Source: CAZICM01 sp964537685 (GTDB lineage Bacteria; Myxococcota_A; Polyangia; Polyangiales; Polyangiaceae). From it: 64,000 nucleotides of DNA. The stretch is taken from NCBI GenBank assembly GCA_964537685.1, contig CAZICM010000012.1:137683-201682 (forward strand). The letters run 5' to 3'. A model generated the notes under the pieces. It saw nothing but the letters and a program-made list of their open reading frames with translations. It searched no databases and had not been told where the DNA came from. Position numbers and translations under genes: made by a program. Positions 25,661 to 34,037 of this stretch are shown one piece after another (position 1 is the stretch's first letter; each line of letters starts with the position of its first letter).

Positions 25661-27028
25661 ATGTGGACCTTACTCTACGCAAGCGCCGCCATGGCGCAGG
25701 ATACCCCGCGGCGCCGCACTGCTGCACCGCCGGGTGTGAACATGCCAGCCTCGGTCGATGATGCCGTTTTGGTGCTGATTGCGGCCGTGGGCGTGGTGGT
25801 TTTGTTTGGCCTGACGCTCGTGATCCTTCGGCGGTTTTTGTTTATCTGCCGGCCGAATGAGATTTTGGTGTTCAGCGGCCGGACGCATACGCTCTCCGAT
25901 GGAACGAGGAGCGGTTACAAGATTCTTCATGGGGGACGCGGGGTTCGTTTGCCTTTTCTCGAGGCTGTGAGCCCGATGGATATGCGCTTGTTCCCCGTTG
26001 AGGTGAAAGTTCATAACGCGTACTCGAAGGGCGGTATCCCGCTGAGTGTTCATGCGATTGCGAACGTGAAGATCGCAAGCGCGGATTCGGCGGTGCGCAA
26101 CGCTGTGGAGCGCTTTTTGGGAGCGAGTCCTTCGCAGATCGCAATTGCGGCTCAGCAGACGCTGGAAGGCGTGCTGCGCGAGGTTGTGTCGCAGTTGACG
26201 CCGGAAGAGGTGAATGAGGATCGGCTGAAGTTTGCCGAGTCGCTGATGGATAATGCGCGCGACGATTTGGACAAGCTGGGTCTGGAGCTGGATGTGCTGA
26301 AGGTGCAGCATGTGGCCGATGATCAGCATTATTTGGCGAATCTAGGGCGCGGGCGTATCGCGACGATGTTGCGCGATGCGGCCAATGCGGAGAGCGCCGC
26401 GAATAATGCGGTGGCCGAGGCGCAGGCGATGCAGCGGCAGAGGGCGGAAACCTCGACGAAGAAGGCTGAAGCGATTATTGCGCAGAAGCAGAATGAGGTG
26501 CGCGCGGAGCTGGCGAAGCTCGAGGCGGAGGCGAAGCAAATTGAGAATGAGGCGCAGATTGCGGCGCAGACGGAGCGGGCGCTGGCGGAGCAGGAGCTTC
26601 AGTCGCTGCGCGCGGAGCTCGAGAAGCTGCGTTTGCATTGCGATGTGATTTTGCCGGCGGAGGCCAATCGTAAGGCGTCGGAATTGAAGGCGCGGGGCGA
26701 TGCGGCGCCGACGGTTGAAAATGGAAAGGCTGTTGCTGAAGCGCTTCGGGCGGTGGCTCAGGAATGGGTGGCCGCGGGGGATGCGGGGCGCGAGGTGTAT
26801 GTGCTTCAGCAGTTGCGTGCGCTGGTGTCGGCGGCGGCGGCGCGGGTGGCGCAAACGGAGATCGCGGATCTGCAGGTTGTGGCCGGTAGTGAGGCGGATG
26901 CGTTTGGAGCCGTTGTGGCGAGTTATCCGGCGGCCGTTGCGCGGGTGCTCGCGGAGACGGGGCATGCGCTGGGTGTGGATGTGGCGGGGCTTCTGGGCGG
27001 CCCGGTTCGGGAAGAAAGGGCTTTGTGA
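25661..27028 (+). CDS. Flotillin-like SPFH protein 1
   Basis: This 455-residue protein has a membrane segment at about 32-55 (AVLVLIAAVGVVVLFGLTLVIL), then the SPFH domain from about 62 (RPNEILVFSGR, GGRGVRLPFLEAVSPMDMRLFPVE, AYSKGGIPLSVHAIANVKI, FAESLMDNARDDLDKLGLELDVLKVQ). A long Glu/Ala/Arg-rich coiled coil spans about 215-330. Bacterial flotillins form membrane microdomain scaffolds with NfeD partners. A short Ala/Arg-rich stretch precedes the membrane segment. The C-terminal 100 residues are helical and Ala-rich. The stop overlaps the start of the second flotillin as ATGA, so the pair should be made in equal amounts. Confidence 0.9.
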   Translation: MWTLLYASAAMAQDTPRRRTAAPPGVNMPASVDDAVLVLIAAVGVVVLFGLTLVILRRFLFICRPNEILVFSGRTHTLSDGTRSGYKILHGGRGVRLPFLEAVSPMDMRLFPVEVKVHNAYSKGGIPLSVHAIANVKIASADSAVRNAVERFLGASPSQIAIAAQQTLEGVLREVVSQLTPEEVNEDRLKFAESLMDNARDDLDKLGLELDVLKVQHVADDQHYLANLGRGRIATMLRDAANAESAANNAVAEAQAMQRQRAETSTKKAEAIIAQKQNEVRAELAKLEAEAKQIENEAQIAAQTERALAEQELQSLRAELEKLRLHCDVILPAEANRKASELKARGDAAPTVENGKAVAEALRAVAQEWVAAGDAGREVYVLQQLRALVSAAAARVAQTEIADLQVVAGSEADAFGAVVASYPAAVARVLAETGHALGVDVAGLLGGPVREERAL

Positions 27029-28350
27029 TGGATACCGTCGTTCAGATTGCTTTGATCATTCTGCTGGCTGTCGGCGTGGTGGTGGGGTTTATCGTTTACA
27101 CGCTGAAAAACCTCTTGTTGGTGAGTTCGCCAAATGAGGTTTTGATTTTGTCGGGCGGTGCTCATTTGGTGGAGCGGCGCACGGTGGGATACCGGTCTAT
27201 CCGGGGCGGAAGGGCCGTTCGGATTCCGCTGATTGAGCGGGTGGATCGGATGGATCTTTCGAATATTCCGGTCGAGATTTTGGTGAAGGGGGCGTATTCG
27301 AAGGGCGGTATTCCGCTGAATATTCAGGGTGTCGCGCATGTGAAGCTGCCGGGCGAGGAGCCTCGGCTGTCGAATGCGGTGGAGCGGTTTTTGGGCCGGA
27401 GCCGGGAGCAGATCGCGGCGGTGGCGCGGGAGACGCTCGAGGGCAATGTGCGCGGTGTGCTGGCGCAGCTTACGCCTGAGCAGGTGAATCAGGATAAGGC
27501 GGCCTTTGCGCACAAGCTGCTGGAGGAGGCCGAGCACGACATGCTGAAGATGGGTTTGGTGCTCGATACGCTCAAGATTCAGAACGTGACGGACGATGCC
27601 AATTATCTGAATTCAATAGGCCGTATCCGGGGCGCGGGTGTGCGTATGGAGGCGAGTATTGTTGAGGCGCAGATGCAGGCGGAGGCGGCGGAGAAGCAGG
27701 CCGAGAACTGGGCGAAGAGTGAGGCGGCGAAGCTCGATGCGGATTTGAATATTGCGCGGCAGGAGACGCACAAGCGTATTACGGCGGCGAGTTCGCAGCG
27801 GGAGGCGCTGATTCAGGAGGCGCGGGGTGAGGTGGCGGCGCAGATGGCTCAGGTGAAGGCCGAAATTGAGCGGCAGAAGGCGCGTGCGCTTCAGGTGGAG
27901 CGGCAGCTCGAGGCGGATGTGATTCAGCCTTATGACGCGGATCGGCGGAGCAAGGAGGAGAATGCTCGGGGCGAGGCTGCGAAGATTATTGAGTTTGGGA
28001 AGGCGGAGGCGGCTGCGCTCCGGAAGTTGGTTGAGGAATACAAAAAGATTGGTAAGGGTGCCCGTGATATTTTGGCATTGCAACAGATGATGCCGATGCT
28101 CGAACAGATTGCGGGTACGCAGCGTCCGTTGAAGATTCAGAAGCTGAGTGTGCTTCCCAATGCATCGGATGGTTCGCTGGCGCTAAAGGCGATTGCGTTG
28201 TCGGAGCAGTTGAAGGCTGCGACGGGTGTGGATTTGCCCGAGATGGCAAAGCGGTTTGAGTCTGGTGTTTCGCCGAAGTTGTTGGAGGCGGCAACGAAGC
28301 TTGCGGCGAGTAAGCCGGCTGTGCCGAAGGCGCCTAAGGGTGCCGGCTGA
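27025..28350 (+). CDS. Flotillin-like SPFH protein 2
   Basis: This 441-residue paralogue of the preceding protein shares membrane segment, SPFH domain and coiled coil in the same order: ILLAVGVVVGFIVYTL, SPNEVLILSGGAHLVE, AYSKGGIPLNIQGVAHVKL, KLLEEAEHDMLKMGLVLDTLKIQNV, then the coiled coil (about 205-320). The matched segments KGGIPL and ERFLG show that the two arose by duplication. Hetero-oligomers are likely because the genes overlap by ATGA and follow an NfeD-like gene. The C-terminal tail (about 340-441) is helical and ends in Lys/Ala/Pro-rich sequence. An AT-rich heptamer array lies directly after its stop. Confidence 0.9.
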   Translation: MMDTVVQIALIILLAVGVVVGFIVYTLKNLLLVSSPNEVLILSGGAHLVERRTVGYRSIRGGRAVRIPLIERVDRMDLSNIPVEILVKGAYSKGGIPLNIQGVAHVKLPGEEPRLSNAVERFLGRSREQIAAVARETLEGNVRGVLAQLTPEQVNQDKAAFAHKLLEEAEHDMLKMGLVLDTLKIQNVTDDANYLNSIGRIRGAGVRMEASIVEAQMQAEAAEKQAENWAKSEAAKLDADLNIARQETHKRITAASSQREALIQEARGEVAAQMAQVKAEIERQKARALQVERQLEADVIQPYDADRRSKEENARGEAAKIIEFGKAEAAALRKLVEEYKKIGKGARDILALQQMMPMLEQIAGTQRPLKIQKLSVLPNASDGSLALKAIALSEQLKAATGVDLPEMAKRFESGVSPKLLEAATKLAASKPAVPKAPKGAG

Positions 28351-28362
28351 TTTTTAATTTTT

Positions 28363-28418
28363 AATATTTAATATTTAATATTTAATATTTAATATTTAAT
28401 ATTTAATATTTAATATTT
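28363..28418. repeat. Eight perfect tandem copies of a 7-bp AATATTT unit
   Basis: From 28363 to 28418 the heptamer AATATTT is repeated eight times without error, between the stop codons of two convergent genes (28350 and 28442). A T-rich lead (28351-28362) and a C-rich end flank it. The array is palindrome-rich (AATATT is self-complementary), so it is readable from both strands. The period of 7 excludes a coding triplet repeat. It may serve as a bidirectional transcription end or simply be a slippage-prone array. Confidence 0.95.
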
Positions 28419-28441
28419 TCCCATCCAATTCTATTGATTTG

Positions 28442-29590
28442 CTACCATGTCGACGCGGGGGCGGGATCTTTTAGATATCTCGTTTCCGGGTTTTCACGTC
28501 TCCATATCACGGTATCCATAAAGTAGTGATGCATGTTGATCACGGCATAGATGGCCGCGAAATAGGGCGTGGGTCCGAGGGTGCCAAGTTCGGCGATGGC
28601 TTTGGGCGATATCAAGATGCTATCAAGCATGCCTGGAATTCCGTGAAAGAGTATCCAGGCAAGGGCAATCGCTGTTACGGCTAGGCGTATGAGCTTTACG
28701 TCGGCCGAGCGTTCAAACCAGGGCGGGCCTTGCCGCTCGCGGGCTTCGTTGCCTTTGAGCATGCCTACAAAATAAAGGTATTGGATGGAGTGGAGCGCGG
28801 GAACTACGTACTTTTGTAATGGGTCGAGGTTGTTGTAGACGGACCAAAGCCATAGAGTGCATAAAAAGATGCTTAATGGGGTAAGCGGGGTAAGGGTTTT
28901 GTATTGGCGTATCTTCCGCGCGATTACCCATAGCAAGGGAAGTGTGCTCGCGAGGAAGATGATTTGGGTGATGCGTTCTAGTCCAGGCGGATGGGCAATG
29001 CTTTGGTAGACAATGCCCTTTTCTTCCAGCACGCGGCCGGGGTCCATGGGGCTGGCCCAGGCATATGCCCATGCTGCATAGCAATGAATGAGGATGAGGG
29101 TTCGTTCAAGTGAGCTATAGATAATGCCTCGTCTGGCCGATAGCACGCTCAATACGCCGAAGCCCTGTTTGACATAGTGCCAGCCGACGAGCAGGAACAT
29201 GAGCTGGATCATTAAGCCCAATGCATAGGGGGATTTTGTAGCCAGGGCGGTAATCGCCCAAGTGCCTAAAATGAGGGGAACCGCAAAGCCGGCGATGATA
29301 AATCGGATTCGCTGGGGCAGGCTGTAAAAGTTTCCAAAGGCGCGGGTGCGGATATCTTTGTAAAATAAGAGGTAGGTGACGGCAAAGTGGGGATCGTTAA
29401 TGACAAATGCAGCGTGAAACATAATAAAGCCGAGGGCGAGTTCGGCATCATCGAGGCCGGTTATGCGGCGAAGGGTATATAAGAAGGGGAGGATGAGGAA
29501 TGTAATGCCGCCGGTGAGTAGGAATTCGACAGCGGCGCGGCGCTGCTTGGAAGCATTTGTCGGTTTGGGAAGGGTTTGAGCGAGTTCCAC
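28442..29590 (-). CDS. Polytopic membrane protein with His motifs, family unknown
   Basis: This 382-residue protein has about nine or ten membrane segments. Conserved-looking intramembrane polar motifs stand out: INDPHFAVTYLLFY, GWHYVKQGFGVL, HSIQYLYFVG and NMHHYFMDTVIWR. Their repeated His, Tyr and Asp residues inside or next to hydrophobic helices suggest a metal or redox site, but I do not recognise the family. It starts with GTG at 29590 and lies 18 nt downstream of the beta-barrel-like gene on the minus strand. It is probably the last gene of a unit that begins at 31000. An AATATTT array lies just past its stop. Confidence 0.75.
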   Translation of the reverse strand: MELAQTLPKPTNASKQRRAAVEFLLTGGITFLILPFLYTLRRITGLDDAELALGFIMFHAAFVINDPHFAVTYLLFYKDIRTRAFGNFYSLPQRIRFIIAGFAVPLILGTWAITALATKSPYALGLMIQLMFLLVGWHYVKQGFGVLSVLSARRGIIYSSLERTLILIHCYAAWAYAWASPMDPGRVLEEKGIVYQSIAHPPGLERITQIIFLASTLPLLWVIARKIRQYKTLTPLTPLSIFLCTLWLWSVYNNLDPLQKYVVPALHSIQYLYFVGMLKGNEARERQGPPWFERSADVKLIRLAVTAIALAWILFHGIPGMLDSILISPKAIAELGTLGPTPYFAAIYAVINMHHYFMDTVIWRRENPETRYLKDPAPASTW

Positions 29591-29608
29591 GGGAGTTGCG
29601 CCGGAAGC

Positions 29609-30127
29609 TTAAAAGAAACTATATCCCCCAAATAGCCTTGCTTGCAAGCCCGGGCCTCGCTCGCCCGTAAGTGTCCAGTCTACGCTTAGCGCGCCTCCCA
29701 CCGTCACTTGATCGTTTATGGCAAAGCCTGTGCCTCCCTCCAGATATATCGCTGTCCATTGCGCAAAGACCGGGCCTTCTGTGAAAAAGAAATGGGCTTC
29801 GTATCCAAGTCCTACAAAGGGTTGTACCGTTTTGGCTTGGCGAAATAGGGCTCTATACCCAATGCCTAATGGCATAAATACAAATTCCGGCCCAATGAGA
29901 ACACCAATGGTCGTCCGCGCATGGCTCACTGTCCCAGGAGGCCCTAGGCGATAGAGCAATTCGGCCCGGGGACCAAAGGATAGGCCAACAACGCTCGCTT
30001 CCAATCCAAGCAGGGCCGTGAATGGCCGGTTTGTCGAGGGTGCCGGGCTGTTTTCCTCCGCACTCGCCATGCCAGCAATGCTTGTTGTTAAGATAAATGC
30101 ATAAGCCCCCATTCGATTAGTACGCAT
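29609..30127 (-). CDS. Small outer-membrane beta-barrel-like protein
   Basis: This 172-residue protein has a signal peptide (MRTNRMGAYAFILTTSIAGM with a SAEEN-type cleavage site). The body alternates about ten beta strands with Gly and aromatic residues (LLGLEASVVGLSFGPRAELL, VQPFVGLGYEAHFFF, AIYLEGGTGFAI) and ends in GGYSFF, a terminal Phe as in outer-membrane barrels. An integral outer-membrane protein of eight to ten strands is inferred; no ligand is suggested. The ATG at 30127 lies inside the end of the upstream gene with GGGGTGA as ribosome-binding site, so translation is coupled. The frame extends further upstream but only through that gene. Confidence 0.72.
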   Translation of the reverse strand: MRTNRMGAYAFILTTSIAGMASAEENSPAPSTNRPFTALLGLEASVVGLSFGPRAELLYRLGPPGTVSHARTTIGVLIGPEFVFMPLGIGYRALFRQAKTVQPFVGLGYEAHFFFTEGPVFAQWTAIYLEGGTGFAINDQVTVGGALSVDWTLTGERGPGLQARLFGGYSFF

Positions 30128-30707
30128 ATTCACCCCAACTTGAAAAAATATTCCCCAGGTCCTGTCCCCCCTCTTCCACGCCAAATCCAAGGACAAACTT
30201 TCCAGTTGTTCCTCCAGGAGACCAAACCCAGAGCCGGGTGTCGCCGCTGGGGAGGATATACGCTGTCACTCCATTGGTAAAAAATGCGCGGCGTGTAAAG
30301 CTTTCAAATATGATTTCCCGATCTTCACGCTCATATCGCCCAATCATAATCCCAGCTCCCTCTGGCAATGGGCGCGGTAGCATTGCAAGCTCTTCTTCTG
30401 TGGGCTGGGGTAATCCAGCGCCAACAATAGCATATAGGGGGCGGTGATCGCGCATGCTATCCTTGGCAGCCACCAGAATTTCAATGGGGATGGCAAGGGG
30501 TGCTGCGAGCTTCATTTGAGCTTCGAAGAACTCGTCAGGCTGCGTAAATTCGCCGTAGAGCGCATAGCTGAGGAGGGGATCTTCAACGACGAGCAACTCG
30601 CCGGGCTCGAACACATTGGGCTGATGTGCGAGCGCGCGATGGCTGGGGGTTAGAAACATGCCCACTAGAAGGGCTCCAAGACTTAGATGGGTGAATGGTT
30701 TGTTCAT
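30117..30707 (-). CDS. Secreted protein of unknown function
   Basis: This 196-residue protein has a clear signal peptide (MNKPFTHLSLGALLVGMFLT, cleavage after about ALA). The mature region begins HQPNVFEPGELLVVEDPLLSYA and ends RLWVWSPGGTTGKFVLGFGV, followed by an acidic Gly-rich stretch. A glycine-rich terminal motif of this kind resembles membrane-associated DUF-type secreted proteins, but I cannot name the family. The start ATG at 30707 overlaps the upstream lipoprotein stop (ATGA), and its end overlaps the barrel gene. It is probably produced with both, in an envelope-directed unit. Confidence 0.7.
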   Translation of the reverse strand: MNKPFTHLSLGALLVGMFLTPSHRALAHQPNVFEPGELLVVEDPLLSYALYGEFTQPDEFFEAQMKLAAPLAIPIEILVAAKDSMRDHRPLYAIVGAGLPQPTEEELAMLPRPLPEGAGIMIGRYEREDREIIFESFTRRAFFTNGVTAYILPSGDTRLWVWSPGGTTGKFVLGFGVEEGGQDLGNIFSSWGEYAY

Positions 30708-31000
30708 GGTGTTAATCCTGCAAAGCAAGTGAGGGCGGGTTCTTGCTCAGAAAGAAGGGTGATTCCGCGGCGGCAAGCGTTTTCGCACACGGCCGCGCCT
30801 TTTGAACCGTTCCAGCAGGCCCCGCCGGGCTGAAAGCGTTCTACGTTGGTGCTTGTGGAGCGCTGTGTGTCGAGTTCGGAAACGCAGCGAACAAAGGCTT
30901 TGCATGCCGGGCCTTGTTCCGCGTCACCGCATGCGCTGAGCCAAAGGCAAAACGCTGCGGCGGGTAACTTGTTGAGATAGCGTTGGATTCGATGCCTCAT
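30704..31000 (-). CDS. Small Cys-containing lipoprotein
   Basis: This 98-residue protein begins with a basic lead and a hydrophobic core (LPAAAFCLWLSAC) giving a lipobox LSAC with Cys at about 24. The mature part has six further Cys (CKAFVRCVSEL, GACWNGSKGAAVCENACRRG, LTCFAG), spaced as three likely disulfides in a compact helical fold. A short alpha-helical Cys-pair pattern of this type is common in myxobacterial lipoproteins. Its function is not known. It is the first gene of the minus-strand unit running to 28442, and it overlaps the next gene by ATGA. Confidence 0.7.
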   Translation of the reverse strand: MRHRIQRYLNKLPAAAFCLWLSACGDAEQGPACKAFVRCVSELDTQRSTSTNVERFQPGGACWNGSKGAAVCENACRRGITLLSEQEPALTCFAGLTP

Positions 31001-31114
31001 TCCCTGAGACTATGGGGTAACTGCGGAAATGAAAAGAACAAAATGTCTGCCTCACGAACAGCTCGGCATCAAAATTCCCCTACATGGGATCATCCTTATC
31101 GTCGTACCTTTCCT

Positions 31115-31951
31115 TCACACCCGGTTCTTGTACAGGGCTTTCGTTTCCTTGAATACTCCACCCACCTGCGCCTGTAATGCCTCGATATCTCCTTCTGTCG
31201 TTCCCCGGGTCTCAATCGGTTCCCCAAAGATGACCCACATCGGTCCTGGCCGCACGACCATCGCCGTCCGAGGTAAGCGCTCATATCCGCCCACCACTGT
31301 CACCGGTAGAATGGGGGCTTGTGCTTCTATAGCCAACATAAATCCCCCACGTTTCAAGCTGAGGAGTTTCCCATCCCAACTGCGCGTCCCTTCTGGGGAA
31401 ATGAGAAGGGTCACGCCCTGTTCCCGAATATCCTTCGCCGCACGGGAAATCGAGGCTCTCCATTGCGCTTCATCATGACGGTTGACCAAGTAATTGCCGG
31501 TACGCCGCAGGAGTTCTCCATACAAGGGAACATTGGATAGTTCAATATTATAGAGCACCCGAATAGGAATGGGAATGGCTGCAGGCAGCGCCAGATGCTC
31601 TAAATGGCTTTCCTGGTTCCACATCACCACGACCCCAGGACCTGGAGGCTGTCCTTCCAAATGTAGCTCAATGCCAAGAATCTGCAATAAAATGGGGGCT
31701 ATACGCCGCATGGTTTTAAATATATCTTCCATGTCGTCGTTGCTGCGCAGAGCGAGGTAAAATGGGGGCAAAACCGCAGCGGCAAGCACTTCGCCAAGCA
31801 CTCCACGAAGCGCGGAACTCAGTCCAGGGGGCCGGGGGGGCAACCAGTCCATTGGAGGCAAGGTCCCATAATTTCGCGCTTCTGCCTCGCTCATACCGGC
31901 CTTAAGCTTGGGCCTCATCCCCCGGATATGCTCGATAAATAGGGATTTCAT
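31115..31951 (-). CDS. PlsC-like acyltransferase with altered motif I
   Basis: This 278-residue protein has the PlsC/1-acyl-glycerol-3-phosphate acyltransferase layout: an N-terminal region of about 100 residues, then VVVMWNQESHLEHL (motif I position), NIELSNVPLYGELLRRTG (motif II region), LLISPEGTRSWDGKLLSLKRG (motif III, EGTRS) and ILPVTVVGG (motif IV). In motif I the usual NHxSxxD reads NQESHLE, so the catalytic His is Gln and the Asp is Glu. Activity is doubtful unless a neighbouring His takes over. The family transfers acyl groups to lysophospholipid-type acceptors at the inner membrane. I chose ATG 31951, with GAGAG upstream, 15 nt after the preceding frame; an extension to 32080 would overlap that gene. 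Confidence 0.83.
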   Translation of the reverse strand: MKSLFIEHIRGMRPKLKAGMSEAEARNYGTLPPMDWLPPRPPGLSSALRGVLGEVLAAAVLPPFYLALRSNDDMEDIFKTMRRIAPILLQILGIELHLEGQPPGPGVVVMWNQESHLEHLALPAAIPIPIRVLYNIELSNVPLYGELLRRTGNYLVNRHDEAQWRASISRAAKDIREQGVTLLISPEGTRSWDGKLLSLKRGGFMLAIEAQAPILPVTVVGGYERLPRTAMVVRPGPMWVIFGEPIETRGTTEGDIEALQAQVGGVFKETKALYKNRV

Positions 31952-31965
31952 CTCTCTGTTCCGCT

Positions 31966-33312
31966 TTATTTCACGGCCCCGTAGTACCTCATCATCCAAT
32001 AAGGCAACAGATAAGGCCATGGGGCTTGAACGGAGTTTCCATTGCCTCCGCCTGTGACGGCGTAGGGATTGCCATTCCATTTCATGGTACGGATTTCATC
32101 ATAAGGCAATACGACCGTGAATTGAGGTTTGTCAAAGCGATCTTCATCCTTGTCCACCTGCACATCGAGGCGGTGGCTGTTGTCGTACAGCCATTCCCGC
32201 TGATCCATAGGCCATTCCATAAAGGTTTGTATGGCTTGAGGGATATCCTGATGCTGCTCGACGGCGCTTACAATCAAGGCGTGTTCCAGGGTATTGCGCT
32301 CCAGGGCTTCATATCCATAAAAATCCAGCAGTGAATCGATCCACTTGGCCCGCCGGTCGGCGTTGGGTTCGTAGCGGAGCAATGTGTAATAGGCGAGCGA
32401 GGCTAGTTCATGGTCTGAATCTTTGCCGGTGATATGCCAGGCCGCCAATAGATGTCCCAATATCTCTATCGAATTCAGCCAGCCGCCGCCTCCGTACGAT
32501 TCAAAACAGCCTTGTTTTCCCGATGCAAGGCAGGCACCGATATCTCCATCGACGGCCACGGCAAGGTCTTTCCAGCGGCCGTGCGTTGTGGGCTCGCCGT
32601 CCAAATCGGGCAATGGATAGCCATTGTCAACGATATAGCTCATGGCTAAATCCATGCGGTCGCGCCTATCTTGTGGCCGGTGAGAATCTCTCCTCCAGCT
32701 TCGGACACGGCTTTGAGGTCGCCATTGGGTAGAGCGTCGAGTCCAGGAAGGTTCAGGGTGGCTTTGGAGCCGTCGGCTTGAATGCGGGCCAATCCTTTGG
32801 GCGCCGCTGCCAAGATTTCTTGTCCATCTTGGGTGAGGGCTAGAGCCCGTATGTCATTGTCAGATAGCATGGTTGGTGCCTGAATAACGGGGCGTAATTG
32901 TGCGGCGGTAATATCATAACGGGGAATGCCGACGGTGGTGGATTTTGGTTGTTTGAAAGAGAGCGAGGTCGAGAATTGGCCCAGTCCCTTGAAGGGTGAC
33001 TGTGCTGCATGTGTCGGCAGAGGATGGACACATAAATAGTCCCGTTGGCGTGCCTGCATAGATGTTTCCATTGGCGGCGGCGAGGCTGAGCACATCGAGA
33101 TCGCCGAGTTTGTCGGTTGTGCGGAATTGGGTGACGACTTCCATTGGGAAGCTTTGGTCGGTGTGGACGACGGAATGGCTTTTTTGCTCGTTGATGATAG
33201 GGGTGGGCGGCGGTGGGGGCGGTGGGTCGCCCGTGGAGGCGGGTGTTGGGTCGGGTGAGGAGCAGGAGGCGAGGAGTAGGAGGAGCGGGAAGGCAAGGAG
33301 AGTGTATTTCAT
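31966..33312 (-). pseudogene. Propeller/alpha-rich lipoprotein gene broken by two compensating frameshifts
   Basis: The gene starts at ATG 33312 with a perfect lipobox (MKYTLLAFPLLLLLASC) and a Pro-rich linker. It then gives a propeller-like segment (LDVLSLAAANGNIYAGTPTGLF). The frame fails at a run of four A near 32945. The same protein appears to continue one frame over (ITAAQLRPVIQAPTM, IRALALTQDGQEILAAAPKG) down to about 32655, and then returns to the first frame (MDLAMSYIVDNGYPLPDLDG, ending at 31966). The last part resembles the helical C-terminal region of large bacterial lipoproteins that have propeller heads. Start and end share a frame, as expected for a one-base insertion followed by a one-base loss. 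It is either a recent pseudogene or a sequence error; the intact protein would have about 448 residues. Confidence 0.65.
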
Positions 33313-33437
33313 CGGAGCAGGAGAGCCGGGTTTTGAGGGGATGTCAATGTGCTTTGATATGTTGCGTAAGCCATTGCATCCAGGTATTGACTTATTGACG
33401 CGGGTTTGGGTTTTGGCCTATGTGGGCTGTATCCACG

Positions 33438-33977
33438 ATGTCTTACGCGGTGTCTTTAAAAGAAAAGTCGTCTGAAGCTATGGTTTCCGGCCGTATTGTT
33501 TCCTGTCCCAATTCGCTTTTAGAGTTGGTTTCGGCGCATCCCGATTCGCTTTCTGCGCTGTTTCGTGCGGGTAGGCCAACCGATCCGGCAGAGTTGGGGG
33601 CGAATCCTAGGGGGCGTTTGTTAGCTCTTTCGGTGGATTCTGCATTTTTCTTGCTTCGTCCTTTGGTTCAGGCTCTTTCGGCCGATGGTTTTCCTTGGAA
33701 GGGTAAGGTCTTTGATGTTTCAACGCATTCGGGTGGGAATGTGGTGTTGGGTCAGGAGTTGGCGCGTTTTCATACCGAGGTGGGGACGAGTGCTATCGAT
33801 GGGGCTCCTGCTTTAATTCTTCGTTATGGTGAGCCGTCTTTTCATAATCGCTGGCCTGTGAGGGCGATGGTGGATGAGTTGCGTACGGTGGGCGATGGGA
33901 TTGCTATTGGGCCGGCGTTTTTTTCAAATAAGGGGGTGCGGCATTTGCTTTTGTGGTTTGGTCTCGAGCGTATTTAA
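33438..33977 (+). CDS. Conserved hypothetical protein
   Basis: This 179-residue protein has no signal peptide or membrane segment. Visible features are GRPTDPAELGANPRGRLLAL, FPWKGKVFD, FHTEVGTSAIDGAPALILRY and ELRTVGDGIAIGPAFF followed by LLWFGLE. The alternating beta strands and small turns suggest a compact beta barrel of lipocalin-like size, but this is an impression and no family is assigned. The start is uncertain: ATGs at 33420, 33438 and 33480 are all in frame and none has a clear ribosome-binding site. The gene is divergent from the broken lipoprotein gene and converges on glnE. Confidence 0.55.
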   Translation: MSYAVSLKEKSSEAMVSGRIVSCPNSLLELVSAHPDSLSALFRAGRPTDPAELGANPRGRLLALSVDSAFFLLRPLVQALSADGFPWKGKVFDVSTHSGGNVVLGQELARFHTEVGTSAIDGAPALILRYGEPSFHNRWPVRAMVDELRTVGDGIAIGPAFFSNKGVRHLLLWFGLERI

Positions 33978-33984
33978 TTTTTTT

Positions 33985-34037
33985 AATATTTTTAATATTT
34001 TTAATATTTTTTAATACTTTATTTTTTAATATTTTTT
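33985..34037. repeat. AT-rich array with 9-10 bp AATATTTTT units at a convergent junction
   Basis: Units AATATTTTT start at 33985 and 33994, a 10-bp version at 34003, a variant AATAC unit at 34013 and another AATATTTTTT at 34028. The array fills the gap between the hypothetical gene and glnE and reaches the glnE stop codon. It shares its AATATT core with the 7-bp array at 28363 and the 8-bp pair at 23213, but with a longer T-run. Confidence 0.85.

Noticed and set aside
28363..28418. Heptamer array as a CRISPR or origin element
   Set aside because: Units are contiguous without spacers, and there is no DnaA box cluster or replication gene; kept only as a tandem repeat.
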